Under the pieces are notes generated by a model. The model saw only the letters and a program-made list of their open reading frames with translations, made no database searches and was not told the origin of the DNA. Shown here in pieces: positions 54,151-62,686 of a stretch of 64,000 nucleotides of DNA. The DNA is from an uncultured Flavobacteriaceae bacterium. GTDB taxonomy: Bacteria; Bacteroidota; Bacteroidia; Flavobacteriales; Flavobacteriaceae. The position numbers and the translations under genes were made by a program. Within the stretch, counting starts at the first letter, position 1, and each line of letters begins with the position of its first letter. Where the stretch lies: NCBI GenBank assembly GCA_937901915.1, contig CALGUD010000150.1, positions 1 to 64,000 of the forward strand. Reading direction: 5' to 3'.

Positions 54151-54197
54151 AACTGTACTGGGAAAATTAAAAATCTTCTAATTTTTTCAGTACAGTT
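54151..54197. terminator. Bidirectional hairpin terminator at the gapN / LytTR convergent junction
   Basis: A perfect 10-bp outer stem AACTGTACTG (54151-54160) with CAGTACAGTT (54188-54197) is continued by an A/T-rich inner stem (GGAAAATTA with TAATTTTTTC) around a 9-base loop. It overlaps the last codons of the response regulator gene. Confidence 0.75.
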
Positions 54198-54883
54198 TGT
54201 TTATAGCTTCTGCTTATAGGGAGTGCTTTATTGCTTACTTCAATAAATTCATGGGTATAAGATTGTATTTGCTTGAGAGATATAATGAAAGACCGATGTA
54301 TTCTTATAAAGCTATTAGCAGGTAGTTTAGCTTCAATATTACTGATAGTTTCCCTTGTAGTGACTATATTGTTATGCGTGTAAATCTGAAGATAATCCCC
54401 CAGGCTTTCTACATATATGATTTCTGAAAAGTCAATTTTAACCATTTTCCTGTCCGCCTTCACAAACATATAATCATTTTCCTGGTGATTAGATTCGGCG
54501 GCCTTAGGAACTTCATCTTTTAAATAAACATCAAAATATTTATTTAATGATTTGTACAGGCGTTCATAAGAAATAGGTTTTAGTAAATAGTCTACAGCCT
54601 CCAGGTTAAATCCGTCTACAGCATATTCCCTATACGCAGTGGTAAAAATAACCCTTATGTCTTTATTAATAGATTTTGCAAAAGAAAGCCCTGTTATTTC
54701 AGGCATATTTATATCTAAAAAAATCAGGTCTATATCCTGAGAATTTATCACATTAAATGCCTCAATGGCATTGGAGCAGGAAGCCACAACATCGATTCTA
54801 TCCATTTTAGAGAGGTGAGAGGTAATCACCTCCCTGGCCATTTTTTCATCATCAACGATGATACAGGTTGTTTTTTTATTCAT
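54167..54883 (-). CDS. LytTR family response regulator
   Basis: The 238-residue protein has a receiver domain (phospho-acceptor Asp57 in IFLDINMP, acidic pair Asp11-Asp12) and a C-terminal LytTR DNA-binding domain (MFVKADRKMVKIDFSEIIYV near 139, RETISNIEAKLP and IRIHRSFIISL). LytTR proteins bind short direct repeats in promoters, commonly of exported-protein or cell-wall genes. It overlaps the kinase gene by 8 bases and is co-expressed with it. Divergent from the ExbB-like gene, which could be a target. Confidence 0.93.
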   Translation of the reverse strand: MNKKTTCIIVDDEKMAREVITSHLSKMDRIDVVASCSNAIEAFNVINSQDIDLIFLDINMPEITGLSFAKSINKDIRVIFTTAYREYAVDGFNLEAVDYLLKPISYERLYKSLNKYFDVYLKDEVPKAAESNHQENDYMFVKADRKMVKIDFSEIIYVESLGDYLQIYTHNNIVTTRETISNIEAKLPANSFIRIHRSFIISLKQIQSYTHEFIEVSNKALPISRSYKQTVLKKLEDF

Positions 54884-55931
54884 TTAGTGAGAGCTTGTTA
54901 TAATTTAGCGATAAATTTACTTCAAACCAATCGGTAGTATTCTCTATTTTAAGTGTGTGATTGTCTTTGTATAATAATTGGAGTCTTTTTTTTATATTTT
55001 TTAATCCTATGCCATGAGTGTTTTCGTCATTAGGTGGATCTGATGAATTTTTTATAGAAAGCGATAGTAACTTTTCGTCGATTTCAATATTGATAAGAAT
55101 TTTTAATTTTCCATCAGTGATTTTTCCGTGTTTAAAGCTGTTCTCCACAAATGGAATTAATAACATCGGTGGTATTTTTATATCGTTACTGTATTGTGAC
55201 ACATCGAACTTTATACTCAAATTATCATGAAATCTCATTTTTTCGAGTTCTATATAGTCTTCAATGTGGTTTATCTCGTCTGATAAAAGAACAAAAGGTT
55301 TGTCGGACTGGTATAGTAAGTAATCCAACAGGTTGGATAGTTTTAAAATTATCTCGGGAGTTTCATTCGCTTTTTTTATAGCAAAGCCATACAATGTGTT
55401 TAATGTGTTGAAGAGAAAGTGAGGGTGAATCTGGCTCTTTAAATAATTTAACTCCTGTTCTTTTAATTTTAATTGAGTTTCCAGGATTCTGTTTTTTAAA
55501 TCTTCATTTTTAATGATTGAACTATAGTTATGCATCACTAAACTTATTGAAACCGCTACTAACACAACCAGGTATACCCCTAATATGATGAAAGGAAGTG
55601 TTTTTGTTATGGGGGATATATTGTCTGTTTTTAAGTCAGACGAATAAGCCAAACCAAATAAAACTGAAGTTACAATTACATAAATTGAAATTATTAAAGT
55701 GGAGACACTATAAACTATAAATTGTATGTACTTTTTTGATAATAAATACCTTGGAATTATATAATAGATTGAAATATAACTGAGAGCTATAGTAACAGGC
55801 ATTAAGAAAGCCGAAAATAAATATATGTATTCTGTATTGTTACTTCCGTAACCCAGAAAATAAGTATAAAAGAAATAAACACCTATCCAGAATACTATAT
55901 GTAACAGAATTTTTAATAAAACTTTACCCAA
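54876..55931 (-). CDS. LytS-type sensor histidine kinase
   Basis: The 351-residue protein has four hydrophobic helices in residues ~5-145, a coiled linker, the His_kinase phosphoacceptor segment KSQIHPHFLFNTLNTLYG and an HATPase end with PPMLLIPFVENSFKHG (N box) and HGIGLKNIKKRLQLLY. The start is a TTG at 55931 (Met-Gly-Lys-Val). It partners the LytTR regulator. No periplasmic ligand domain is visible; it probably senses through the membrane. Confidence 0.9.
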   Translation of the reverse strand: MGKVLLKILLHIVFWIGVYFFYTYFLGYGSNNTEYIYLFSAFLMPVTIALSYISIYYIIPRYLLSKKYIQFIVYSVSTLIISIYVIVTSVLFGLAYSSDLKTDNISPITKTLPFIILGVYLVVLVAVSISLVMHNYSSIIKNEDLKNRILETQLKLKEQELNYLKSQIHPHFLFNTLNTLYGFAIKKANETPEIILKLSNLLDYLLYQSDKPFVLLSDEINHIEDYIELEKMRFHDNLSIKFDVSQYSNDIKIPPMLLIPFVENSFKHGKITDGKLKILINIEIDEKLLSLSIKNSSDPPNDENTHGIGLKNIKKRLQLLYKDNHTLKIENTTDWFEVNLSLNYNKLSLNE

Positions 55932-56160
55932 TGATATATTTTTATTTACAACTGTGCAATATCTGCATTTTTATGATAATTAGATTGATTTTGAGACCAA
56001 ATACAGTATTGGAATACCTTTTAACCGATTGTAGGCAGACTTTTGCTTCTAAAGGTATAAATACAGTTAAAAGCATTATCTTTTTGGTTAACTATCGAGA
56101 AAAAAAGAGAGGAGCTAAACATAGGGTTAGATTTGACGCTATAATTCTAAAACATAAATT
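55932..56160. other. Divergent promoter region between the LytS kinase and the ExbB-like gene
   Basis: 229 bases without a credible gene. A plus-strand -7 box TAGATTTG lies at 56128-56135, 26 bases before the ExbB-like ATG. A short open stretch of 77 codons at 55931 has no homologue-like features and was not called. Confidence 0.5.
56128..56135 (+). promoter_or_regulatory. Candidate -7 box (TAGATTTG) for the ExbB-like gene
   Basis: Exact TAnnTTTG match 26 bases before the ATG at 56161; -33 element not evident. Confidence 0.4.
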
Positions 56161-56583
56161 ATGATAATGCTTTTACTACTACAAAAACAAAAAGGCTTTT
56201 TTACTATCCTGGGTGAGAGAATTCAGGAAGGAGGGCCTAAAACCATGACATTATTACTCATTCTCTTCCTGGTTGGAATTGCATTAATTATCCGGAGTTT
56301 TATTCTCTACAAGAAAGGAGAAAATACAAGAAAAAATATAGTTTTAATTAATTCTATTGGTTTTTTTGCGTTGGTTTTAGGTGTGTTGGGCCATATTTCT
56401 GGGCTTATAGGTACATTCGATGAAATAGGTTCATTGGAGGCTGTTGACCATATAACTTTGGGAAATGGTATTAAACTTACCTTACTACCCATTTTTTTTG
56501 GAAGCTTTATTTTCCTTTTTACAAGGGCATTTACAATAATATTAACCGGGATAACACCCAAAAAATACTTTGAAAATGAATAA
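56161..56583 (+). CDS. Short MotA/TolQ/ExbB-like membrane protein
   Basis: The 140-residue protein has three hydrophobic helices (about 29-50, 62-85 and 108-133). The central block GHISGLIGTFDEI resembles the pore-helix segment of MotA/TolQ/ExbB. It is much shorter than typical ExbB proteins and probably keeps only the channel core. It overlaps the serine hydrolase gene by 8 bases (ATGAATAA). No ExbD/TolR partner is adjacent. The role is uncertain. Confidence 0.6.
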   Translation: MIMLLLLQKQKGFFTILGERIQEGGPKTMTLLLILFLVGIALIIRSFILYKKGENTRKNIVLINSIGFFALVLGVLGHISGLIGTFDEIGSLEAVDHITLGNGIKLTLLPIFFGSFIFLFTRAFTIILTGITPKKYFENE

Positions 56584-57895
56584 ATTTATCATACTATTTG
56601 TGCTTGCTTTGTTTTCATCTATGTCAATTAAAGCACAGGAAATCAATAAAGAAAAGCTGGATAGTTTATTCACTATTCTTGAAGACAATAATAAAACCAT
56701 GGGTAGTGCAGTGGTTTCAAAAGAAGGAAAAACCATTTATTCCAATTCCATAGGATATGCATATTTTAAAGATTCAATTAAAAATTCCGGTAAAACTAAA
56801 TACAGAATCGGATCTATTACCAAAATGTTCACAGCAACCTTAATTTTTCAATTGGTTGATACAGGTAAGGTTAATTTAGATGATAAATTATCAGGCTTTT
56901 TTCCTGAAATACCAAATTCTGAAAAAATTACAATTGGTAATTTGTTAAATCATACCAGTGGATTGTTTAGTGTAAATGCCGCCAAAGATTTTAATCCGTA
57001 TGTAGCATTAACGCATGAGCAAATGTTAGATAAAATGGCTTCCCATAAACCAGTTTTTGAACCGAATATTAAAGTTGAATATAGTAATACCAACTTTATA
57101 TTGTTAGGATATATACTCGAAAAAAAATATAAAAAACCATATTCTGAAATTTTGAAAGAACAAATCACTGATAAATTGGGGCTTGAAAATACGTATTATG
57201 GAGGTAAGATTGTTATAAGCAATAATGAGGCTGCTGGTTATAGTTTCACTCAAAAATGGGAAGTACAAGCTGAAACTGATATGAGCTTACCCCATGGCGC
57301 CGGAGCCATAATCTCTAATCCAAAAGATTTAACAATTTTTATTGAAGCTTTGTTTAATGGTAAGTTAATTTCTGATAGCAGTTTTAAACAAATGATAACT
57401 ATTAGGGATGAAATGGGATATGGTATTGGAGGGACTAAATTTAATGATAGGATGATTTATGGATATAGCGGAGGAATTGACGGATTTAATTCAATGTTAA
57501 TTTATGACCCTACGAATAAAATTTCAGTTGCTGTTACTGCAAATGGAAATTCGCATTCAATTGTTCAAATTGCTATTAATTTGCTTTTAGGCAGCATGGG
57601 TGAGTCATTTGATCTGCCTAGTTTTAAAACCATCCATGTGAATGAAGAAGACTTAAATCAATATGTTGGATATTACATAAGTGCAGATGCACCGTTTGAT
57701 TTTATAGTAAAAATAAATGACGGTAAATTAATGGCAGGCCCGGTAGGGGATGATAATAATATTTTAAGGCCGGTAAAAGAGCATGAATTTTACCAGGAAC
57801 AACATGGTGTTACTTTAAATTTTAAGCGTGAAAGTAAACAAATGGTTATGAGCCGTGGCGGTAAAACCATGATCTTTAATAAAAAAGAAGAATAA
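56576..57895 (+). CDS. Exported serine hydrolase (beta-lactamase class C / PBP-like)
   Basis: The 439-residue protein has a signal peptide (residues 1-20, ending KAQ) and a serine beta-lactamase/esterase domain: SxxK as Ser80-Ile-Thr-Lys83, YSN in KVEYSNTNF near 166 and a later H/K-G-like YGYSGGIDGFN stretch. The C-terminal ~95 residues form a small extra domain common in these proteins (DAPFDFIVKINDGKLMAGP). The TTG six bases earlier is not used as start because ATG at 56576 gives a clean signal peptide. Substrate may be a peptidoglycan or D-amino acid ester; not a predicted resistance gene. Confidence 0.85.
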   Translation: MNKFIILFVLALFSSMSIKAQEINKEKLDSLFTILEDNNKTMGSAVVSKEGKTIYSNSIGYAYFKDSIKNSGKTKYRIGSITKMFTATLIFQLVDTGKVNLDDKLSGFFPEIPNSEKITIGNLLNHTSGLFSVNAAKDFNPYVALTHEQMLDKMASHKPVFEPNIKVEYSNTNFILLGYILEKKYKKPYSEILKEQITDKLGLENTYYGGKIVISNNEAAGYSFTQKWEVQAETDMSLPHGAGAIISNPKDLTIFIEALFNGKLISDSSFKQMITIRDEMGYGIGGTKFNDRMIYGYSGGIDGFNSMLIYDPTNKISVAVTANGNSHSIVQIAINLLLGSMGESFDLPSFKTIHVNEEDLNQYVGYYISADAPFDFIVKINDGKLMAGPVGDDNNILRPVKEHEFYQEQHGVTLNFKRESKQMVMSRGGKTMIFNKKEE

Positions 57896-57897
57896 AA

Positions 57898-58629
57898 TTA
57901 TTTCAACGGCGGATCATAGATCAAAAACACGCAAGGCCTTTTATGCAAATCAATATCATAATGGCTCCAAAAGCTTACTGGCTGTGTTTTAACAAACTCT
58001 GTAGCCAATGTTAAGTCGCAGGCAATACAAAGCAATGTGTTCTTGTTCAGCGTCTGTATCAGGGCTTTTAAAAGTTTGTCATTTCTGTATGGGGTTTCAA
58101 TAAAAATTTGAGTCTGGTTTAACTCTTTAGACCTACGTTCCAGTTTTTTAATTTCCAGGCTTCTTTCCTGGCTTTCAATAGGAAGGTATCCGTTAAATGC
58201 AAAGCCCTGTCCGTTCATTCCGCTAGACATTAATGCCAGTAGTATGGATGAAGGGCCAACCATAGGAACAACCTGTATATCTTTTTCATGTGCTATTTTA
58301 ACTACATCGGCCCCGGGATCTGCCACTCCCGGGCATCCGGCATCGGATAATACACCTACGTCATGTCCCTGCATACACGGATTAAGGTATGATGGTAATT
58401 CCATAACATTGGTATACTTGTTAATAAGTTGTATGTTTAATTTATTCTGGGATTTTCCGGGAGAAAGCCGTTTTATAAAAGCCCTGGCAGCTTTTTCATT
58501 TTCAGCAATATAATAATCTATACTTTCTACAGTGCGTTTAATGGAGAGCGGCAGCACTTCAAGCGGACCAATATCACCCAGGGTGGTTGGAATAAGGTAT
58601 AGAGCTCCTTTGTCGCTATTAGGGACCAT
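57898..58629 (-). CDS. SAM-dependent methyltransferase of the RsmI/tetrapyrrole-methylase family
   Basis: The 243-residue protein has the tetrapyrrole methylase fold. It includes YLIPTTLGD near 11, GVLSDAGCPGVADPG near 92 and VPMVGPSSILLALMSSG near 116, as in 16S rRNA cytidine-1402 methyltransferase RsmI. It differs from typical RsmI at the N-terminal GNLGD block (TTLGD here), so it may be a second paralogue rather than RsmI itself. The SSG-MNGQGFAFNGYLP block is normal. Followed (minus strand) by a convergent serine hydrolase, preceded by LMW-PTP 79 bases away. Confidence 0.8.
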   Translation of the reverse strand: MVPNSDKGALYLIPTTLGDIGPLEVLPLSIKRTVESIDYYIAENEKAARAFIKRLSPGKSQNKLNIQLINKYTNVMELPSYLNPCMQGHDVGVLSDAGCPGVADPGADVVKIAHEKDIQVVPMVGPSSILLALMSSGMNGQGFAFNGYLPIESQERSLEIKKLERRSKELNQTQIFIETPYRNDKLLKALIQTLNKNTLLCIACDLTLATEFVKTQPVSFWSHYDIDLHKRPCVFLIYDPPLK

Positions 58630-58708
58630 ATTAGGTAAGTTTAGGTTAAATTCAGGTAAATATAATTATTCTAATCTATTTTGCAATGCAAAATGTGTAG
58701 GTAATTAA

Positions 58709-59167
58709 TTATGATCCAATTCTTTCTACCAAAATACCGCAGGCTTCATTCAGCATTTTGTAAACATTTTCAAATCCGTTGCCACCACCGTAATAAGGGT
58801 CTGGCACATCATTGTTTTCACCGGGATTGAGGAGGTTTAATATAAGTTCTACTTTATTTTTATCGTCTTCGTTCCTGGCTAAGCTAAGAATGTCGTAGTA
58901 ATTACTTTTATCCATGGCAAAAATCAGGTCAAACTCGTCAAAATCAGAAGCCTTAAACTGCCTTCCCCTTTGAGAAGTTATATCTATACCATATGTTTTT
59001 GCTATTTGTACTGACCTAATATCCGGAGGTTCACCTATATGATAATTGGAAGTGCCGGCAGAATCAACAAAGATATCAAGGTGTGAGGTTTTTTGTTTTA
59101 AAATACCCTCTGCTAAAGGAGAGCGACAAATATTACCAAGACATACCATTAAAACCTTAACCTGCAT
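58709..59167 (-). CDS. Low-molecular-weight protein tyrosine phosphatase
   Basis: The 152-residue phosphatase has the P-loop CLGNICR (Cys9 to Arg15) near the N-terminus and a C-terminal DPYYGG motif (the general-acid Asp) near 120. It removes phosphate from tyrosine or from free aryl phosphates. It is separated from dnaA by one base and is co-transcribed with it, an arrangement common in flavobacteria. No dedicated tyrosine kinase is nearby. Confidence 0.93.
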   Translation of the reverse strand: MQVKVLMVCLGNICRSPLAEGILKQKTSHLDIFVDSAGTSNYHIGEPPDIRSVQIAKTYGIDITSQRGRQFKASDFDEFDLIFAMDKSNYYDILSLARNEDDKNKVELILNLLNPGENNDVPDPYYGGGNGFENVYKMLNEACGILVERIGS

Positions 59168-59168
59168 T

Positions 59169-60596
59169 TTACTGGGAGAGCTTTTTGCTTAAATCTTCTA
59201 TATATTTTCTGAATTGTTTGTCGGTTTCACAAAGATTGTCAACCGTTTTACAAGCATGGAGAACGGTAGCATGGTCTCTTTTGCCTATTTGTGAGCCAAT
59301 GCTTGCAAGGGATGCTTTTGTATATTTTTTTGCAAAGAACATGGCCAGTTGTCTTGCTTGTACTATGTGTCTTTTCCTGGTTTTGGATTGAAGGGTAGAT
59401 ACATCCATCTGGAAATAATCAGATACTACTTTCTGTATATAATCTATAGAAACCTCACGCTTAGTATTCTTAACAAATTTTTCTACAATCTGTTGGGCGA
59501 GTTCAATAGTCACTTCCCTTTTGTTAAAAGAAGACTGGGCAATAAGCGAAATTACTGCTCCTTCAAGTTCCCTTACGTTTGTTTTAATATTTTTAGCAAC
59601 ATATTCAATAATGTCATCCGGCATTTCTACACCATCCCTGTACAGTTTGTTACGCAGTATAGAAACCCTGGTTTCATAATCAGGATTATGTAACTCAGCC
59701 GAAAGTCCCCATTTAAACCTGGACAATAGCCGTTGTTCAATGTCCTGCATATCTACAGGTGCCTTATCTGAAGTTAAAATAACTTGTTTGCCATTTTGGT
59801 GTAAATGGTTAAAAATATGAAAGAATACATCCTGTGTACCTGATTTACCGGACAGGAATTGTACATCATCTATAATTAAAATATCTATGAGTTGATAAAA
59901 ATGAATAAAATCATTCCGGGTATTTTTCTTAACAGATTCAATATATTGCTGTGTGAATTTCTCAGCGGAAATATAAAGTACTGTTTTCTCGGGGTATTTA
60001 TCTTTGATTTCAACTCCAATTGCATGGGCGAGGTGGGTTTTCCCTAATCCTACACCACCAAAAATCAGCAGGGGATTAAAGGATGTCCCTCCAGGTTTAT
60101 TGGCAACGGCCATTCCTGCAGAGCGGGCAAGCCTGTTTGAGTCTCCTTCAAGAAAATTGTCGAAATTATAATTTGGGTTTAACTGTGATTCAATTTTAAT
60201 GTTCCTGATTCCGGGGATGATGAACGGATTTTTTAATTCCGGATTTTTATGCTTAATAGGAACATCAAGTTCCTGGGGTTGTACACTACCGCGATTGTTA
60301 CTTGGGATTTTTTCAGTAAAAGGAAGTTTATTTCCGTATGTGTTTTCCATTCGGATAACATATACCAGTTTTGCCCCTTCGCCCAGTTCACGAATGAGCG
60401 CCACTTTTAATAACTTAACATAATGTTCTTCCAGCCATTCGTAAAAAAATTTACTGGGAACCTGAATACTCAATGCGTTCTCAGCAAGCTTAACTGACTT
60501 AATGGGTTCGAACCATGTTTTATATGCCTGTGGTTGTATGTTATCTTTTATAAAAGAGAGACAATTTTCCCATACTGATTCCGCAGTCAAACTCAT
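59169..60596 (-). CDS. dnaA: Chromosomal replication initiator protein
   Basis: The 475-residue protein has domain I (start LTAESVWENCLSFIKDNIQP), a short linker, an AAA+ domain with Walker A GVGLGKT (181-187) and Walker B IDILIIDDVQFLSG, and the C-terminal box-binding domain IV with GKRDHATVLHACKTVDNL near 440. It melts the origin and loads the helicase. Directly downstream is the LMW-PTP gene; upstream is a divergent thioesterase gene. No DnaA-box cluster was found in the 199-base upstream gap, so oriC is not placed here. Confidence 0.97.
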   Translation of the reverse strand: MSLTAESVWENCLSFIKDNIQPQAYKTWFEPIKSVKLAENALSIQVPSKFFYEWLEEHYVKLLKVALIRELGEGAKLVYVIRMENTYGNKLPFTEKIPSNNRGSVQPQELDVPIKHKNPELKNPFIIPGIRNIKIESQLNPNYNFDNFLEGDSNRLARSAGMAVANKPGGTSFNPLLIFGGVGLGKTHLAHAIGVEIKDKYPEKTVLYISAEKFTQQYIESVKKNTRNDFIHFYQLIDILIIDDVQFLSGKSGTQDVFFHIFNHLHQNGKQVILTSDKAPVDMQDIEQRLLSRFKWGLSAELHNPDYETRVSILRNKLYRDGVEMPDDIIEYVAKNIKTNVRELEGAVISLIAQSSFNKREVTIELAQQIVEKFVKNTKREVSIDYIQKVVSDYFQMDVSTLQSKTRKRHIVQARQLAMFFAKKYTKASLASIGSQIGKRDHATVLHACKTVDNLCETDKQFRKYIEDLSKKLSQ

Positions 60597-60795
60597 TATT
60601 AGTGTAAATTTTTTTGTTAATTAGGTGATTGAAAGAGAAAATTTGCAATCCTTTCATAATAATATTAAGCCGAACAAATATGTGAACAAAAAACTGAAAA
60701 AAAAAATGAAATAGGGGTTGAATTTCTTATTTTTTTTTCTCATGCCTGTTCATGTTAAATTCACATTCTCTTAACACGCAAATTACAAATAAAAA
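60597..60795. other. Divergent gap between dnaA and the thioesterase gene
   Basis: 199 bases, very AT-rich. Two DnaA-box-like sequences differ from TTATCCACA at two or more positions, for example TGTGAACAA at 60681-60689. No convincing terminator or exact -7 box was found. It presumably contains the dnaA promoter. Confidence 0.35.
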
Positions 60796-61200
60796 ATGAA
60801 AAAAAGTAGCAAAACTAAAATTAGAATCAGATATGGTGAAACTGACCAGATGGGGGTGGTGTATCATGGTAACTACCCTCAGTATCTGGAAATTGGAAGG
60901 ATTGAATGGTTACGTGATATGGGAATATCATACAAATCAATGGAAGAATCGGGAGTTATGCTGCCGGTGATTTCGATATCTATAAAATACATAAAATCAG
61001 CTAAGTATGATGATGTCCTTGAAGTAATAACTAAACTCCAAAAAGACCCTGTTGTAAAAATTGAATTTGATTATGAAATTATCAATGAAAAGAAGGAATT
61101 AATTGCCACTGCAAACACAGTTTTAGCTTTTATAGACAAAAAAACCCAAAGACCTATAAAATGTCCCGATTACATTTTGAATAAGATTAACAGTAAATAG
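60796..61200 (+). CDS. Acyl-CoA thioesterase (YbgC/4-hydroxybenzoyl-CoA thioesterase type)
   Basis: The 134-residue hotdog-fold protein has the family motif YGETDQMGVVYHGNYPQYLEIGR (residues 13-35), including the catalytic Asp17. It hydrolyses acyl-CoA or acyl-ACP thioesters. Divergent from dnaA and 2 bases from the convergent YigZ gene, this gene order is common in flavobacteria. Exact acyl substrate unknown. Confidence 0.92.
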   Translation: MKKSSKTKIRIRYGETDQMGVVYHGNYPQYLEIGRIEWLRDMGISYKSMEESGVMLPVISISIKYIKSAKYDDVLEVITKLQKDPVVKIEFDYEIINEKKELIATANTVLAFIDKKTQRPIKCPDYILNKINSK

Positions 61201-61202
61201 CT

Positions 61203-61817
61203 TTAATCTGTTAGGGATTTTATATGTAGCCCATAAATGGCTTTCAAAATTGTTAATATGTTATTAGCTTCTTTTTTTCTGACAGAAATGGTGACCTGGC
61301 AATCCATCGCCATTTTTTGATGAATGATATCAAGTCTTTTTTCCTTGATAACCCGCATAACTTTGTGTATGTTTTCGTAATCTGTAACTATTAAAAAGTT
61401 TGTATTTATAGTTTTTTCAACTATATCAGAAACTTCCAATGCCATTTTCGATGCAGTTTTATAGGCATTCATAAGTCCGCCGACACCCAATTTAACCCCT
61501 CCGTAATACCGGACAACTACTATTAATATATCTGTTATACCATAAGCCTGTATCTGCCCGTATATAGGATGGCCGGCAGAATTTCCGGGTTCACCGTCAT
61601 CATTAACCCTGTATTGTATCTCATCCTTTCCTAATTGCCATGCGTAACACCAATGCCTGGCAGCATGGTGTTTCTTTTTAAGGTGATCAATATGAAGTTT
61701 AATTTCTTCTTCATTTTGTACCGGAAAAGCATATCCTAAAAACTTACTGTTCTTCTCTTTAAACAGAACTTCTTCAGATGGCTTGCATAGTGTTTTATAT
61801 GTATCGTTGTCCTCCAA
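61203..61817 (-). CDS. YigZ/IMPACT family protein
   Basis: The 204-residue protein begins DTYKTLCKPSEEVLFKEKN, with RHWCYAWQLGKDEIQYRVND near 55 and the signature VNDDGEPGNSAGHPIYGQI near 71, then VVVRYYGGVKLGVGGL. These are the UPF0029/IMPACT landmarks. The family has been proposed to regulate translation or proteolysis, but its role is unsettled. The start is TTG at 61817 (Met-Glu-Asp-Asn), the first codon before the conserved sequence. Five bases beyond the DMT transporter stop. Confidence 0.9.
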   Translation of the reverse strand: MEDNDTYKTLCKPSEEVLFKEKNSKFLGYAFPVQNEEEIKLHIDHLKKKHHAARHWCYAWQLGKDEIQYRVNDDGEPGNSAGHPIYGQIQAYGITDILIVVVRYYGGVKLGVGGLMNAYKTASKMALEVSDIVEKTINTNFLIVTDYENIHKVMRVIKEKRLDIIHQKMAMDCQVTISVRKKEANNILTILKAIYGLHIKSLTD

Positions 61818-61822
61818 AATTA

Positions 61823-62686
61823 TTATGACATAGCTACTAAAAATATACTTAAAACGGCTATGAATATACCTACTATGTTCTTTACATTAAGCCTTTCTTT
61901 AAAAAATATAATACCCATTAACGTAGTAAGCGTTACAATTGCAACGTTATTAATAGTAAATACTGTAGAACTGTCTAATGTTTCACTTCCGAGCGCCATA
62001 ATTAAAAAAGTAATAGAATAGTAGTTAAATATCCCCAGGCAAATACCTGCAATGATATTTTTTCCCGTGACCTTTTCATTTTTTTTCAATATGTTGAAAG
62101 CAAGTATTAAGAGCCCAACTATGGCGGCAAAAGCAAAAATGGTTGCTGAGAATAACGGAATTTCCCCTTTGCCAACATAATTAACTTCAAGGTATTTTAA
62201 ACTGGTATCAATAGTTCCTGATCCTAAAAAAAGCAAAACAGGGTAGAGAAGGGTTCCTCTTTTTATGTGTATTCCATCTTTTCTGACGGATACAAGATAA
62301 ACAGCAGTCAAAGCCAGGACAATACCGGTTATTTTAATCGCGGGCAGTTCTTCACCATAAACCAGAACAGCAAAAATAATTGGCACAACAACCGACATTT
62401 TCGCGGCAACCGAAGCAACGGAGAGGCCATTTTGCTGGGCAGTAATTGCCATGATATTAAATATAAAAATAAACAATACTCCCAATAAGACCGCTCCGGT
62501 AAACCAGGGCATTTCTATAATTTTATTTACTGTAAACGGTTTTGAATAGGAGGCCAGACCACAAATACACGCTATCACATAATTAACAACAATGGCTTGC
62601 AATACATTGATGTTGAATTTTGCGAAAAGCTTAAATATAACAAAAAGAAGCGTGGCTAATAATATGCTTACTATTAAGTATATCAA
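61823..62686 (-). CDS. DMT superfamily (EamA-type) transporter
   Basis: The 287-residue protein has ten hydrophobic helices arranged as two EamA repeats of about 140 residues each, as in drug/metabolite transporters. The start is a TTG that overlaps the preceding HAD hydrolase stop by four bases (TTGA), so it is translationally coupled to it. The transported substrate is unknown. The operon is ribD - HAD hydrolase - transporter - YigZ. Confidence 0.85.
   Translation of the reverse strand: MIYLIVSILLATLLFVIFKLFAKFNINVLQAIVVNYVIACICGLASYSKPFTVNKIIEMPWFTGAVLLGVLFIFIFNIMAITAQQNGLSVASVAAKMSVVVPIIFAVLVYGEELPAIKITGIVLALTAVYLVSVRKDGIHIKRGTLLYPVLLFLGSGTIDTSLKYLEVNYVGKGEIPLFSATIFAFAAIVGLLILAFNILKKNEKVTGKNIIAGICLGIFNYYSITFLIMALGSETLDSSTVFTINNVAIVTLTTLMGIIFFKERLNVKNIVGIFIAVLSIFLVAMS

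Noticed and set aside
55931..56164. Plus-strand ORF of 77 codons in the divergent gap
   Set aside because: It starts within the other gene's start codon, has no family features and fills a promoter region.
60597..60795. oriC next to dnaA
   Set aside because: No cluster of DnaA boxes close to TTATCCACA; only two-mismatch matches in very AT-rich DNA.
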